This document shows positions 43,306 through 51,708 of a stretch of 64,000 bases of DNA, piece by piece. Position 1 is the first letter of the stretch, and every line of letters starts with the position of its first letter. The DNA comes from Deinococcus cellulosilyticus NBRC 106333 = KACC 11606 (GTDB taxonomy: Bacteria; Deinococcota; Deinococci; Deinococcales; Deinococcaceae). The notes below the pieces were generated by a model. The model was not told where the DNA came from. It saw nothing but the letters and a program-made list of their open reading frames with translations, and ran no database searches. The position numbers and the translations under genes are program-made. Location: contig NZ_BJXB01000005.1 in the NCBI RefSeq assembly GCF_007990775.1, forward strand, positions 186,001 to 250,000, read 5' to 3'.

Positions 43306-43922
43306 TGCGGGTAGACCACCTGAAATCCGGCTTCCCGCAGCTTGTGGGCCGCTGCTCGCACATTCATGGTCTGGATGCGGAACAGGAAGCGCTGGTGCTG
43401 GTCGTCGGTCTGGCTGGTCAGGACCGAAACGATGTTGATGCCCAGATTGGCCATGAGCTGGCTCACCCGCGCAAGTTCGCCGGGTTCGCTTTTCAGTTCG
43501 ACCTCCAGACGGCTGCTGGGCTGGTGCACCCCGGTCAGGTTGATGATGGCGTCCAGCAGGTCAATGCCTGTCACAATGCCGACCACCTGATCCTCGTCAT
43601 TCAGCACCATCAGGGACCCTACTTTGTGGGTCCGCATGATGCGAGCGGCCTCTTCGATGGGCTGGTCCTCGTCCACCGTCAGGACCGGACGGACCATCAG
43701 GCGCTCGATGGTCTGCTCCTGCAGGGCTTTCACATCCGGGGTCACAAAAGCAGAAACCACCCAGCGGATGTCCCGGTTGGACACCATCCCGAGCAGTTTC
43801 CCATCCTGCATGATGGGCAGGTGGCGGATCTGGTTTTCCTGCATCACCAGAAAAGCGTCATGAATGCTGGTGTCCGGCTGGACAGAGAGGGGATGTCTGG
43901 TCATGATGTCCCGAACAAGCAT
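43302..43922 (-). CDS. acuB: CBS-domain protein AcuB
   Basis: 206 aa from ATG 43922, with AGGAGGAAGCC upstream; an earlier in-frame ATG would add 32 unrelated residues. Two CBS domains (residues about 8-60 and 73-130, as DIMTRHPLSVQPDTSI and MVRPVLTVDEDQPIEEAA), then an ACT-like segment (SEPGELARVSQLMANLGINIVS). CBS pairs bind adenine nucleotides, so AcuB is likely the regulatory partner in the acetyl-CoA synthetase control module. Start of the acuB-acuC pair. Confidence 0.88.
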   Translation of the reverse strand: MLVRDIMTRHPLSVQPDTSIHDAFLVMQENQIRHLPIMQDGKLLGMVSNRDIRWVVSAFVTPDVKALQEQTIERLMVRPVLTVDEDQPIEEAARIMRTHKVGSLMVLNDEDQVVGIVTGIDLLDAIINLTGVHQPSSRLEVELKSEPGELARVSQLMANLGINIVSVLTSQTDDQHQRFLFRIQTMNVRAAAHKLREAGFQVVYPQ

Positions 43923-44030
43923 GGCTTCCTCCTGAAGGGCATGGCAAAAAGTCACAGTTTCAAGCTGCCTCCAGCCTATGCCTGGGCAGGTCTTTCTGTC
44001 CACACCTGATGTGTTCAAACCTTGATGTTT

Positions 44031-44633
44031 TCAGCGGCTCAGGTCCAGGCCCCGGGTGCTCCTCAGGAACCTCAGGCGCTCAAATTCCGCCTGCAACTCC
44101 TCCCGGACCTCACTCCCCATGCGCACCATCAGGGCATTGCCCGGGTAGGAGATGATTTCAGGGTCGTCGGTTTTCATCACCACAAAACCCACCCGTGAAT
44201 ACAGTTTCTCCAGCAACCTGCGGTAGGCGTAGGTGGAAAGCCCGGTGTTCTCCAGATCGTAATGCCAGTGGTACAGGGTTGCAATGATGATGTTCTCCTG
44301 AAAGCTCTCCGGAGGCATCATCACATCCAGCAACCTGCGGGCCAGACGCTGGGCGCGGAATTCCGGGGCACTTTCCACAGCCCCGAGTTCCAGAATGCCT
44401 TCCACAGTGGCCTCTCCAAAACGCTGGTATCTGTCCGGTGGATGGAGGGTGGCATAGCACACCACCTGACCGTCACACAGCACGGTCCCCACACTGCCCT
44501 CTTCAAGTGCGGTGATGCCAACCAGGGCCGAATGCTGCTTGTGGGCCGGTCGGAACACATTGAGGTGAGGATGCAGCGGATGCTGTTCCAGCACTTCGGT
44601 GGGGGTGGGGTACACAAATTGAAACTCGGACAT
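44031..44633 (-). CDS. acuA: Acetoin utilization protein AcuA, GNAT acetyltransferase
   Basis: 200 aa. CACAAT lies seven bases before ATG 44633 on the minus strand, giving a leaderless start; the ATG at 44642 overlaps that box itself. Acetyltransferase fold with VCYATLHPPDRYQRF, LELGAVESAPEFRAQRLARRLL (acetyl-CoA-binding region) and RRLLEKLYSRVGF. In Bacillus AcuA acetylates and inactivates acetyl-CoA synthetase, undone by AcuC. Here it is transcribed separately, 108 bp upstream of acuB on the same strand. Confidence 0.85.
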   Translation of the reverse strand: MSEFQFVYPTPTEVLEQHPLHPHLNVFRPAHKQHSALVGITALEEGSVGTVLCDGQVVCYATLHPPDRYQRFGEATVEGILELGAVESAPEFRAQRLARRLLDVMMPPESFQENIIIATLYHWHYDLENTGLSTYAYRRLLEKLYSRVGFVVMKTDDPEIISYPGNALMVRMGSEVREELQAEFERLRFLRSTRGLDLSR

Positions 44634-44685
44634 CATATCCATTGTGCCGATTTTGGGCAGGGTTGAGTAGTGACATTTATCTAAA

Positions 44686-44862
44686 AGCCGAGAGCCCAGA
44701 GCCGACGGCCAAGAGCAATTTAAACCCATGCACATCAGACCTCACATTCCTGATATCAAAGCATCAGCTTTTGCTTTTTGTGGCCCTCGGCCCTGTCTTG
44801 ACCCCTACAACGCGCCTCAAATATGTCTTCTTCAGCGCTGGGTCGCTCGGCCCTCGGCTGCC
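44686..44862. repeat. Dispersed intergenic element R8 (GCCGAG arms)
   Basis: AGCCGAGAGCCCAGAGCCGA and following at 44686-44710; inverted GGCCCTCGGCCC at 44782-44793 and CGCTCGGCCCTCGGCTGCC at 44844-44862. The interior AAGCATCAGCTTTTGCTTTTTG matches the core of other copies. The right part is the inverted counterpart of the element at 56358-56592. Between acuA and lptF. Confidence 0.75.
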
Positions 44863-44953
44863 AAACAAAGACAGGGTTTTCAACTGCAGGATCACTTCCA
44901 TGTGGAAGCTTCCCCTATGGCCTTCTCTCATGCAGCCTTGCTAGAATCCATGC

Positions 44954-45997
44954 GTGGTTCTTAAATTGACTCGCTATCTGCTGCGCGAAGTGCTGCCGCT
45001 TTATCTGGTGGGCTTCGTGGTTTTCACCATATTGATGACCACAGACCTGCTCAGTTCCACGGTGGGAGTGATGCTCCGGAACCGCACACCGCTGAACGAA
45101 GCCCTGCTGATGTTTGCCCTGCGCATGCCCGATTTCATTTCGAAGGCGCTGCCTGTGGCCGTTCCTTTTGCCATCCTGCTTGGTCTCGGGCGTCTGGCCA
45201 AAGACAGCGAATTGAAAGTGATCTTCACTTCAGGGATCACCCCGAGCCGCCTGCTGGCCCCACTGCTGTTGCTGGGTGCGGTGGTGAGTGGGGTGCTGTT
45301 CTTTCTGGATGCCAACATCCGTCCGGTGGCGAATGCCAGGTGGTGGGACACCATCAACATTGTGTACAACGGGGCTCCACCGCCCAAAGAAGAACAGCTG
45401 TTCACCCAGGTGCAAGATGGGGTGCTGTACAGTGCAAGCAGCATCCGCCAGACCACACCGGACATGGCGCAACTTTCGGGTGTGATGGTTCGTTCTCCTG
45501 AAGGGACGTACACCGCAATGGGAGGACAGTGGGATTCCAGACAGCAGACCTGGGAGCTGTTCAGTGTCTGGAAGGTGGCCGGGGAAAACCAGGCCCCGAC
45601 CTTTGAGCCCCGCAAAACCTTTCCTTACTCTGGAAAGCTGGTGGAGTTTACCCCTCTGCCAGAGTACCTGTCCATTTCCCAGATCCAGCGCAAACTGGCT
45701 TCTGGAAACATCAGTCTGGAAACTGAGCGTTCGCTGCGCTTTGAGTTGCAGAGAAGGTTTGCAGAGCCCCTTTCTGCTTTCTGTTTTGCTTTTGCTGCTG
45801 CTGCACTGGGTCTGCTGCTCAGGGACCGCTCCTGGGCGTTCATTTCGGTGATCCTGCTGATTTTTGTGTATTACGTGCTGTGGTCTTACACGCCAGAACT
45901 TGCCAAAGTCGGTGCGTTGCCCGTCTGGCTTGCTGCATGGCTTCCTGATGGGGTGTTCGTGCTGCTGGGTGCAGGCCTGATGAGGAGGCTTGTGTGA
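44954..45997 (+). CDS. lptF: LptF-like LPS-export permease
   Basis: 347 aa from GTG 44954, with TAGAAT six bases upstream (leaderless). YjgP/YjgQ family: one N-terminal membrane helix (YLVGFVVFTILMTTDLLSS), two next helices (LPVAVPFAILLGLGRLAKDSEL), a periplasmic beta-jelly-roll region from about 125 to 245, and three C-terminal helices. In proteobacteria LptFG moves lipopolysaccharide; Deinococcus lacks classical LPS, so another glycolipid or lipid is the likely substrate. Overlaps lptG by four bases. Confidence 0.85.
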   Translation: MVLKLTRYLLREVLPLYLVGFVVFTILMTTDLLSSTVGVMLRNRTPLNEALLMFALRMPDFISKALPVAVPFAILLGLGRLAKDSELKVIFTSGITPSRLLAPLLLLGAVVSGVLFFLDANIRPVANARWWDTINIVYNGAPPPKEEQLFTQVQDGVLYSASSIRQTTPDMAQLSGVMVRSPEGTYTAMGGQWDSRQQTWELFSVWKVAGENQAPTFEPRKTFPYSGKLVEFTPLPEYLSISQIQRKLASGNISLETERSLRFELQRRFAEPLSAFCFAFAAAALGLLLRDRSWAFISVILLIFVYYVLWSYTPELAKVGALPVWLAAWLPDGVFVLLGAGLMRRLV

Positions 45998-47079
45998 GAC
46001 GCCGCATCGATGAGTACGTCATCCGGGAGATCCTGCCCCTGTTGATGGCCGGGATGCTGGTGGTGGTTCTGCTGCTGCTGATCGCCGTCTTCATTGAGGT
46101 GCTCGGTCCCATCCTGGCGAAGGGGGCAAATCCTCTGCTGGTGGGAAAACTGATCGCCTACAGCATCCCTGAAGCTGTGGGACGTGGATTGCCCATTGCT
46201 CTGCTTTTTGCTGTGCTGATTGCCATGACCCGTCTGGCTGCAGACAGCGAAATCAAGAGTGCGCTGGCCGGAGGGATTTCTCCCAGACGCCTGATGAGCC
46301 CGGTCATGGTGCTCAGCGTGGTGGTGGCCCTGGTCAGCTTCCTGAATGTGGCCCTCTTTGTGCCCAGGAGCACCGAGCAGGCCCTGCAAACGCAGCGGGA
46401 CATCCTGCTGGACAACCCGCGTGTGCTGGTGAAGGAGGGAACCGTCTTCAAGGATGCCCTCAACCGTGCCATTTACATTGATGAGATTCTGCCAGGAAAC
46501 CAGCTCAGGGGGGTGCAGGTGATCCAGCTCAACACTGCAGAGCCTCCCCGTGAATTGATCTCTGCAGAACGCGGGATTCTGGAGAACTCCACGGGAACAA
46601 TCGTGCTGTACGACGGTCAGCGGGTGACTTACCGCGATGCCAAACCTGTGACCATTGCTTCCTTCAAGGAAGCCAGACTGCCCGTGCAGGACCTGCAGGC
46701 AACCTTCACAGGAGGCTTGAAGTCCGTGCTGGTCAACCAGACCATTCAGGAACTCTGGACGCGGGTCAAGCAGGCCAGAGACCAGGGTTTCCCTGCTTAC
46801 GCTGAAAACACTGCACTGCAACGCAAGTTCGCAGAGCCTGCTGCTGCCATTGCCTTCGGATTTTTTGCGGTGACCCTGGCCCTGTATTCCTTCCGTTCTG
46901 GAACCAACGTGGGTCTGGTGTGGGTGCTCAGCCTGACTTTTCTGTATTACGCCACCTGGAGCGTGTTTCGGGTGATGGGAGAAAACGGTGCTCTGCCTCC
47001 TGTCATCGCTGCATGGGCCCCAGATGCCCTGTATGTGCTCGCTGGGCTGGGCCTCCTGGTGGTGACGGCCAGAAGATGA
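45994..47079 (+). CDS. lptG: LptG-like LPS-export permease
   Basis: 361 aa, GTG 45994 overlapping the lptF stop (GTGA). Same topology: helices at 18-40 and 50-70, a periplasmic domain (VFKDALNRAIYIDEILPGNQL), and C-terminal helices (AAAIAFGFFAVTLALYSF). LptF and LptG together form the membrane part of an ABC exporter with LptB, which is not in this window. The stop overlaps the birA start (ATGA). Confidence 0.83.
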   Translation: MRRRIDEYVIREILPLLMAGMLVVVLLLLIAVFIEVLGPILAKGANPLLVGKLIAYSIPEAVGRGLPIALLFAVLIAMTRLAADSEIKSALAGGISPRRLMSPVMVLSVVVALVSFLNVALFVPRSTEQALQTQRDILLDNPRVLVKEGTVFKDALNRAIYIDEILPGNQLRGVQVIQLNTAEPPRELISAERGILENSTGTIVLYDGQRVTYRDAKPVTIASFKEARLPVQDLQATFTGGLKSVLVNQTIQELWTRVKQARDQGFPAYAENTALQRKFAEPAAAIAFGFFAVTLALYSFRSGTNVGLVWVLSLTFLYYATWSVFRVMGENGALPPVIAAWAPDALYVLAGLGLLVVTARR

Positions 47080-48002
47080 GCATGGACCTGCTGACCTTAC
47101 TCACCGAACAGATCCAGAGCGGTGAAGCCATTGCCGAGCGTTTCGGGGTGACCCGTGTGGCCGTCTGGAAGCAGATCCAGCGCCTGCAGGCAGATGGCTA
47201 CCCTGTGGTGGCAGAAAAACCCAAAGGGTACCGTCTGTTGCCTGGCACCCCCACCCCTGCAGCCCTGCAAAAACATCTCAAAGGGTCTTTTGGGCAGGAG
47301 TACCATTACTGCGGCACCGTGACCAGCACCCAGGACGTGGCCCGCAAGCTTGCAGAATCGGGTGCCCCGCATGGCACAGTCGTGCTGGCCGAAAAGCAGA
47401 GCCAGGGCCGGGGTCGCAGAGGCAGGGTGTGGAGCACCCCCACAGGTTCTGGCCTGTACTTCACCATCATCCTCAGGCCACAGCTTTCCCTCTCGGAACT
47501 GTCTTTACTCCCCCTGATGGCAGGCGTGGCGGTCCGGGAAGCCTGCGGTGTCGGTTACCTCAAGTGGCCCAATGACCTGCTCACCGAGAAAGGCAAGATG
47601 GCAGGACTCCTGCTGGAAGCCGATGTGCGTGGAGAAGAAGTGCACCATGTGCTGCTGGGCATTGGAATCAACGTGGTTCCAGAAGGCCTTCCCGAGGGGG
47701 CGGTGGGCCTGGGGAGTTACATCAAGAAAGTCAGTCGGGTGGAGGTGCTTTCCCGCATCCTGTTTCAACTGGAAACCTGGACAGGCATGACCGAGATGGC
47801 CGTCTTGCAGGCCTGGCGCAAATACAGTGGCACCCTGGGCCGTCAGGTGCGGGTGCAAACCGCAAAAGGCCCCATTGAAGGTCTTGCCGTGGATGTGGAC
47901 GCCAGAGGCCTGTGGATTGAACATGAAGGGGTCCGCACCTGCATCACTGCGGGGGATGTCAGCCTGGTGGAGCCGCTGGGCAGCAAACCTCAAACCGTTT
48001 AA
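47076..48002 (+). CDS. birA: Biotin-[acetyl-CoA carboxylase] ligase / repressor
   Basis: 308 aa from ATG 47076, overlapping the lptG stop; an ATG at 47082 is an alternative. An N-terminal winged helix (LLTLLTEQIQSGEAIAERFGVTRVAVWKQIQRL) shows it is the regulator-type bifunctional BirA. The ligase core has TVTSTQDVARKLAE, the biotinyl-AMP loop QGRGRRGRVWSTP, the catalytic KWPNDLL and GIGINVV. The C-terminal domain completes the fold. It activates biotin and attaches it to carboxylases, and can repress biotin genes. Confidence 0.9.
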   Translation: MSMDLLTLLTEQIQSGEAIAERFGVTRVAVWKQIQRLQADGYPVVAEKPKGYRLLPGTPTPAALQKHLKGSFGQEYHYCGTVTSTQDVARKLAESGAPHGTVVLAEKQSQGRGRRGRVWSTPTGSGLYFTIILRPQLSLSELSLLPLMAGVAVREACGVGYLKWPNDLLTEKGKMAGLLLEADVRGEEVHHVLLGIGINVVPEGLPEGAVGLGSYIKKVSRVEVLSRILFQLETWTGMTEMAVLQAWRKYSGTLGRQVRVQTAKGPIEGLAVDVDARGLWIEHEGVRTCITAGDVSLVEPLGSKPQTV

Positions 48003-48140
48003 GTGCGGGTCTCCTGAAGCGCTGTCAGAGAGGTTGGTGACAGAGTTGGACGGGCGGCTGCTTTACCCTGGGGTTCTGTTTTGGTGATGTCTTTAGAAAG
48101 AAGATTCTGCACCTTTCTCTGGCTCACAGGTTGACTACAG

Positions 48141-48168
48141 TTGACATTCAGCTGAAATCCGATATACT
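48141..48168 (+). promoter_or_regulatory. Strong promoter firing into the DnaA-box cluster
   Basis: TTGACA (48141-48146), a 16-bp spacer and TATACT (48163-48168). No gene of useful length starts behind it. At its start point is a 19-bp palindrome (TATGCAGGG-A-CCCTGCATA, 48179-48197), a likely operator. Confidence 0.65.
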
Positions 48169-48199
48169 AACAAAGCTCTATGCAGGGACCCTGCATATG

Positions 48200-48377
48200 T
48201 CATCCACAGTCCTTGTGGATAACCCGAAAAGTTTTCCACAGCCCCCCTGTGGATATTCAGAATTAGTGAATAGTGGGACACGAAAATTCGCAGTTCTGAA
48301 CAACAAAAACAGTGAATAAAAAAGTTATCCACAGGTCTGCCAGAACCTGTGGATAACTGTGGATAACTTGTGGATAA
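48200..48377. other. DnaA-box cluster, putative replication origin
   Basis: Eight DnaA-box nonamers in 178 bp. Five match TTATCCACA exactly: 48325-48333 on the plus strand; 48214-48222, 48348-48356, 48358-48366 and 48369-48377 on the minus strand. Three have one mismatch: 48200-48208, 48232-48240 and 48248-48256. The boxes form two groups flanking an AT-rich stretch of about 68 bp (48257-48324) with two AGTGAATA motifs. The last three boxes are spaced 10-11 bp. Neither dnaA nor dnaN is in the window; it lies between convergent birA and pth-trpF. Confidence 0.7.
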
Positions 48378-48409
48378 CGTTCTGGATGGGCAGAAAGATC
48401 AGGGTATTG

Positions 48410-49627
48410 TCAGTCCCGAGAACGAAGATTCTGCATAAATGCCCGCATTCGCGCAGGATCTTTGATTCCCGGGCTGGCTTCCAGATGGGTGACGGCATCG
48501 ACGCCCACTGGCAGATGATTCTTTACGGCTTCCAGAGCAGCCACAACGTTCTGTGGGCCAAGCCCTCCAGCAAGCCACCAGCGTTTCGGGGGCTTCAGGC
48601 TGGGCAACAGGGACCAGTCAAAAGCCTGTCCTGATCCTGGCTCACTGCCGTCGAGCAGAACTGTGAAATCCTGCCATTCAGACAGGTCCAGGGTGGCATC
48701 CTTGACCCGGAAGGCCCGGATCACAGGGAAATGCGCTGCCACCTGCGCTGCAAATTCAGGGGATTCATTGCCATGCAGCTGCACGGCAGTCAGTCGGGCC
48801 GTGTCTGCGGTTTTCAGGAGCTCTTCCAGTGGCGTGTCCACGAAAACCCCCACCCGTGAAGGCAGCACGGACAGGCTCAGGCTGATCTTGCGGGCTTGCT
48901 CCGGAGTCACATGCCGTTTGCTGAACGGGGCAAAGATCAGGCCGATGGCATCCACCCCGAGCCGCTCCGCCAGCACCGCATCCTCAACGCGGGTCATCCC
49001 GCACATCTTCACTCGCATGGGAATCTTCAGGGTCTCCTTTGCTTTCTTCGGGGGTCTGGGCCTCAGGTCCGTGCCGTTGAATTTCAACTGGGCTTTCTCC
49101 AGACCCTGCTCTGCCCAGCTGATCGCAGCCTGCATGCCCAGATCAACAAGCTTCTCCAGATCAGGCTGCTCCTCCGGGCGGAATTTGGACAGCACCCACC
49201 TGGGCACATCGTATTTCGGTGGAGGACGGTCAATCCCGATCTTCAGGCGGGTGAAGTTCTCCGATCCCAGAAGCTGGGTGATGTTCTTGATGCCGCCCTG
49301 CCCGCCAGAACTCCCTCCGTGCCTGAATTTCATCATGCGGAAGGGCATGTCCAGGTCGTCCTGCACCACCAGCATGTCCTCCGGGTGCAGTTTGTAGAAG
49401 CGCATCAGGGGCACCACCGCCTGACCGGACAGGTTCATGTAGGTGTGGGGTTTGACCAGAATCACCTTCTCGGTGCCGATGCGCCCCTCTGCCACCTCGG
49501 CATTGCCACGGTGTGAGAAGCGCACCCCGAGCCTTGCTGCCAGGAGGTCCAGCACCATGAAACCCACATTGTGACGCGTCTGGGCATACTCTAATCCAGG
49601 GTTGCCCAGACCCACAATCAACTTCAA
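48410..49627 (-). CDS. pth-trpF: Peptidyl-tRNA hydrolase fused to phosphoribosylanthranilate isomerase
   Basis: One 405-aa reading frame holding two enzymes. Residues 1-about 195 are Pth: VGLGNPGLEYAQTRHNVGF (catalytic His), KPHTYMNLSG, VQDDLDMPF and GGSSGGQGGIKNI, which rescue peptidyl-tRNAs. Residues 204-405 are TrpF: MRVKMCGMTRVEDA with the catalytic Cys, VQLHGNES, LLDGSEPGSGQAFDW with the catalytic Asp, and LAGGLGPQNV; the usual DVSSGVE is here DAVTHLEASPGIKD. The linker is a basic Pro/Lys stretch (RPRPPKKAKETLKIP). An internal start at 49018 (ATG) has AAGGAG, but 15 bases away. Either a true fusion or two in-frame genes with a lost stop. Confidence 0.8.
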   Translation of the reverse strand: MKLIVGLGNPGLEYAQTRHNVGFMVLDLLAARLGVRFSHRGNAEVAEGRIGTEKVILVKPHTYMNLSGQAVVPLMRFYKLHPEDMLVVQDDLDMPFRMMKFRHGGSSGGQGGIKNITQLLGSENFTRLKIGIDRPPPKYDVPRWVLSKFRPEEQPDLEKLVDLGMQAAISWAEQGLEKAQLKFNGTDLRPRPPKKAKETLKIPMRVKMCGMTRVEDAVLAERLGVDAIGLIFAPFSKRHVTPEQARKISLSLSVLPSRVGVFVDTPLEELLKTADTARLTAVQLHGNESPEFAAQVAAHFPVIRAFRVKDATLDLSEWQDFTVLLDGSEPGSGQAFDWSLLPSLKPPKRWWLAGGLGPQNVVAALEAVKNHLPVGVDAVTHLEASPGIKDPARMRAFMQNLRSRD

Positions 49628-50016
49628 TTCAACGTCTCCTCGATCAGGGCCCTCCAGCGGGCCTCTGCGAACTTCACATCCGAAAAGTCCTTGAAGCGGG
49701 AATACTCCTTGCGGAACTCCGCAAAGCTGGTTTCCACAGGACTGAACAGCATGGCAAGGGCCTTGTGGGTGTCCATGATGTTCTGTTCGGTCAGTGGGGT
49801 CTTGGCGTCGATCACCTCATCCAGCGTGGCCATCAGACCCGAGAGGGGACGCAACCACTGGAAATGGGGATGGTTGACCACCAGCTGGAAGTAGGCAAAG
49901 GGAGAGGAAATGGGCTCGAACTTGACTTCATATTCGCGCTTTGAATGCTCCAGAAGCACACTGTGGTACTGCCTCAGTGCCTTGGAGAGGTCAATCAACT
50001 GATCACGGACCGTCAT
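49624..50016 (-). CDS. Uncharacterised helical protein upstream of pth
   Basis: 130 aa, its stop overlapping the pth start by four bases. TACAAT lies seven bases before ATG 50016 (leaderless). All helical (SKALRQYHSVLLEHSKREYE, FAEFRKEYSRFKDF), likely a small soluble bundle. No family recognised; translational coupling suggests co-expression with Pth. Confidence 0.65.
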   Translation of the reverse strand: MTVRDQLIDLSKALRQYHSVLLEHSKREYEVKFEPISSPFAYFQLVVNHPHFQWLRPLSGLMATLDEVIDAKTPLTEQNIMDTHKALAMLFSPVETSFAEFRKEYSRFKDFSDVKFAEARWRALIEETLN

Positions 50017-50077
50017 GAGAGGTATTGTACTAGGAAGTTTTGAAGTTTATGGTTGCATGGTTTGCAGTTTGACAGGA

Positions 50078-50242
50078 GCGATCAGCGGTCAGCTTTCAGC
50101 CTCGAGGAAGCCGTGATGGCTGCGAGCAACAGGACCCAGGAAGCAAAACACCCCTGAGCCTCTTTTGCCTTGAGTCTTGTTTTGTACACTTTGAACGACA
50201 GGCACCAGGCCTGCTGAAGGCTGACCGCTGAAAGCTGATGGC
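50078..50242. repeat. Dispersed intergenic element R4 (GTCAGC arms)
   Basis: GCGATCAGCGGTCAGCTTTCAGC at 50078-50100 and its inverted counterpart GCTGAAGGCTGACCGCTGAA and following at 50213-50242. Between the 49624 gene and the TetR gene. Confidence 0.75.
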
Positions 50243-50279
50243 TTTCTCAGGTAAAGTGATAGACGCCAGAGGAGACACC

Positions 50280-50864
50280 ATGCCACGCCATACCGACACC
50301 AAACACATTCTGCTGGACATTGCCCGTGAGCTTTTCGCGGAGCAGGGCTACCGGGTCACCACCCTGGAGCAGATTGCGGCCAGGGCGGGCATCACCAAGC
50401 CTGCGGTGTACCGGCACTACTCCAGCAAGCAGGCCATTCTGGAAGCCTTGCTGAAGCAGGCCGATCAGCAGGAGCAGGAGATTTTCACCGAGGACACCTC
50501 TTTGCCCCTCAGGGACCGCCTCATTCAGGTGGCCCACCTGTACACTGGAGGCTTCAACCCCCTGATGGCCGTCATCACTGGAGCGAGTGACAAGCGTGAA
50601 CAGGTTGCAGAAGCTGAAATGCATGCCCGGAAGCACATGCGCCAGACGCTGGCCCGCCTCACCGGGCTTTTCGAGCGGGAAATCCAGCAGGGCAGCGTGC
50701 AGGGGGACCCACAGATTCTGGCAGTGATGTTCAGCAGTGTGATTCACGGGTCACAGATGCACCTGAGCCGGAACCCCATCTTGCAGGAGAAGCAGATTCT
50801 GGAGGCCTCCATCGATGTGTTCCTGAATGGGTGCCTGCGGGACAAAGGGCAACTTCAGGCATGA
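50280..50864 (+). CDS. TetR-family transcriptional regulator
   Basis: 194 aa from ATG 50280, with AGAGGAG upstream; an earlier in-frame start at 50238 overlaps the repeat arm. The N-terminal DNA-binding helix-turn-helix is GYRVTTLEQIAARAGITKPAVYRHYSSKQAI, typical TetR. The ligand domain ends with FSSVIHGSQMHL. Regulated genes are not obvious; the neighbours are a GNAT-like gene and a DUF503 gene on the same strand. Confidence 0.85.
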   Translation: MPRHTDTKHILLDIARELFAEQGYRVTTLEQIAARAGITKPAVYRHYSSKQAILEALLKQADQQEQEIFTEDTSLPLRDRLIQVAHLYTGGFNPLMAVITGASDKREQVAEAEMHARKHMRQTLARLTGLFEREIQQGSVQGDPQILAVMFSSVIHGSQMHLSRNPILQEKQILEASIDVFLNGCLRDKGQLQA

Positions 50865-50876
50865 TAGGTTACAGAT

Positions 50877-51350
50877 ATGCGCTACCGAGCCTTCACCGAG
50901 ATTGACCATGATGCCATCGTCGCTCTGGAGCGAATTGTTCTGCTTCAGGAAGAGCCCACTTTCGATTCCCTCCCTGAGAAGGAAAAAGAAGGCCGCATCC
51001 GCACCACAGAGGCCTCATTGCGCTTTTTTCAACGCACCGAGCACTCCTTTGTTGCTGAATTTGATGATGTGATCCACGGTGCAGTGCTGGCCCAGAGCGT
51101 GTGGCACGGAGACAAACCCACCGTGTGGATCAGCCGCATCATGATTCATCCAGACGCACCAGAAGGCACCCTCACAGGGCTGCTGAAAGCCTGCTCCAAG
51201 AGTGCTTACGACACCGCCATCTATGAGCTTCACACCTGCCTGACCCCCGATCAGGTGGCCGATGCAGAAGGATTCAGGTCCCAGGGCATTTACGCTGTTC
51301 GTCACCTTGGCTCCAGAAGCGAGACCGCACCAGGCGATAAACTGGCCTGA
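50877..51350 (+). CDS. GNAT-fold protein (DUF1999-like)
   Basis: 157 aa with TAGGTT six bases before the ATG. The order DHDAIVALERIVLLQ, VWISRIMIHPDAP and YDTAIYELHTCLTPDQVADAEGFRSQGIYAVRHLGSR resembles small GNAT-fold proteins of the DUF1999 type found in Deinococcus-Thermus. An acetyl-CoA-binding R-x-x-G-x-G loop is not evident, so enzymatic activity is uncertain. Overlaps the next ATG by one base. Confidence 0.6.
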   Translation: MRYRAFTEIDHDAIVALERIVLLQEEPTFDSLPEKEKEGRIRTTEASLRFFQRTEHSFVAEFDDVIHGAVLAQSVWHGDKPTVWISRIMIHPDAPEGTLTGLLKACSKSAYDTAIYELHTCLTPDQVADAEGFRSQGIYAVRHLGSRSETAPGDKLA

Positions 51351-51661
51351 TGCTCGGCTACATCGGGACCTACATCTGCAGGCTGGAAGCCCCCTGGGTG
51401 CGCTCCCTCAAAGAGAAACGTGCCCTGATCAAACCCGTGACCGAAAAACTCAAATCCCGCTACCCTGTCACGGTGGCGCGTCTGGATGGTCTGGATGCCC
51501 ACGACTGGGAAGTGATCGGGGTGGTCACCATCTCCAACGATTACCAGTGGGTGCAGGACACCCTGAAGATGGTTTCGGACCTCATGCGGACATCAGGCTG
51601 CGAGGTCACCGAGGAGAACACCTCCATTCAGCCCATTGAACAGGAAGAAGAGGACGAATGA
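51350..51661 (+). CDS. DUF503 (YlxP-like) protein
   Basis: 103 aa. The sequence SLKEKRALIKPVTEKLKSRYPVTVARLD and GVVTISNDYQWVQDTLKMVSDLM match the small DUF503 family, often linked with ribosome maturation. It ends in an acidic tail (EQEEEDE). Followed by a strong terminator. Confidence 0.8.
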   Translation: MLGYIGTYICRLEAPWVRSLKEKRALIKPVTEKLKSRYPVTVARLDGLDAHDWEVIGVVTISNDYQWVQDTLKMVSDLMRTSGCEVTEENTSIQPIEQEEEDE

Positions 51662-51664
51662 AAA

Positions 51665-51692
51665 ACCGGGCAGTTTTGCCCGGTTTCTTTTT
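51665..51692 (+). terminator. Terminator after the DUF503 gene
   Basis: ACCGGGCA and TGCCCGGT pair around GTTT, followed by TTCTTTTT; it also separates this operon from the convergent lepB. Confidence 0.85.
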
Positions 51693-51708
51693 GATGGTGT
51701 GAATGGAC

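Noticed and set aside
48180..48266. 28-codon frame directly behind the strong promoter at 48141
   Set aside because: It runs through DnaA boxes and has no ribosome-binding site; the boxes explain the sequence better.
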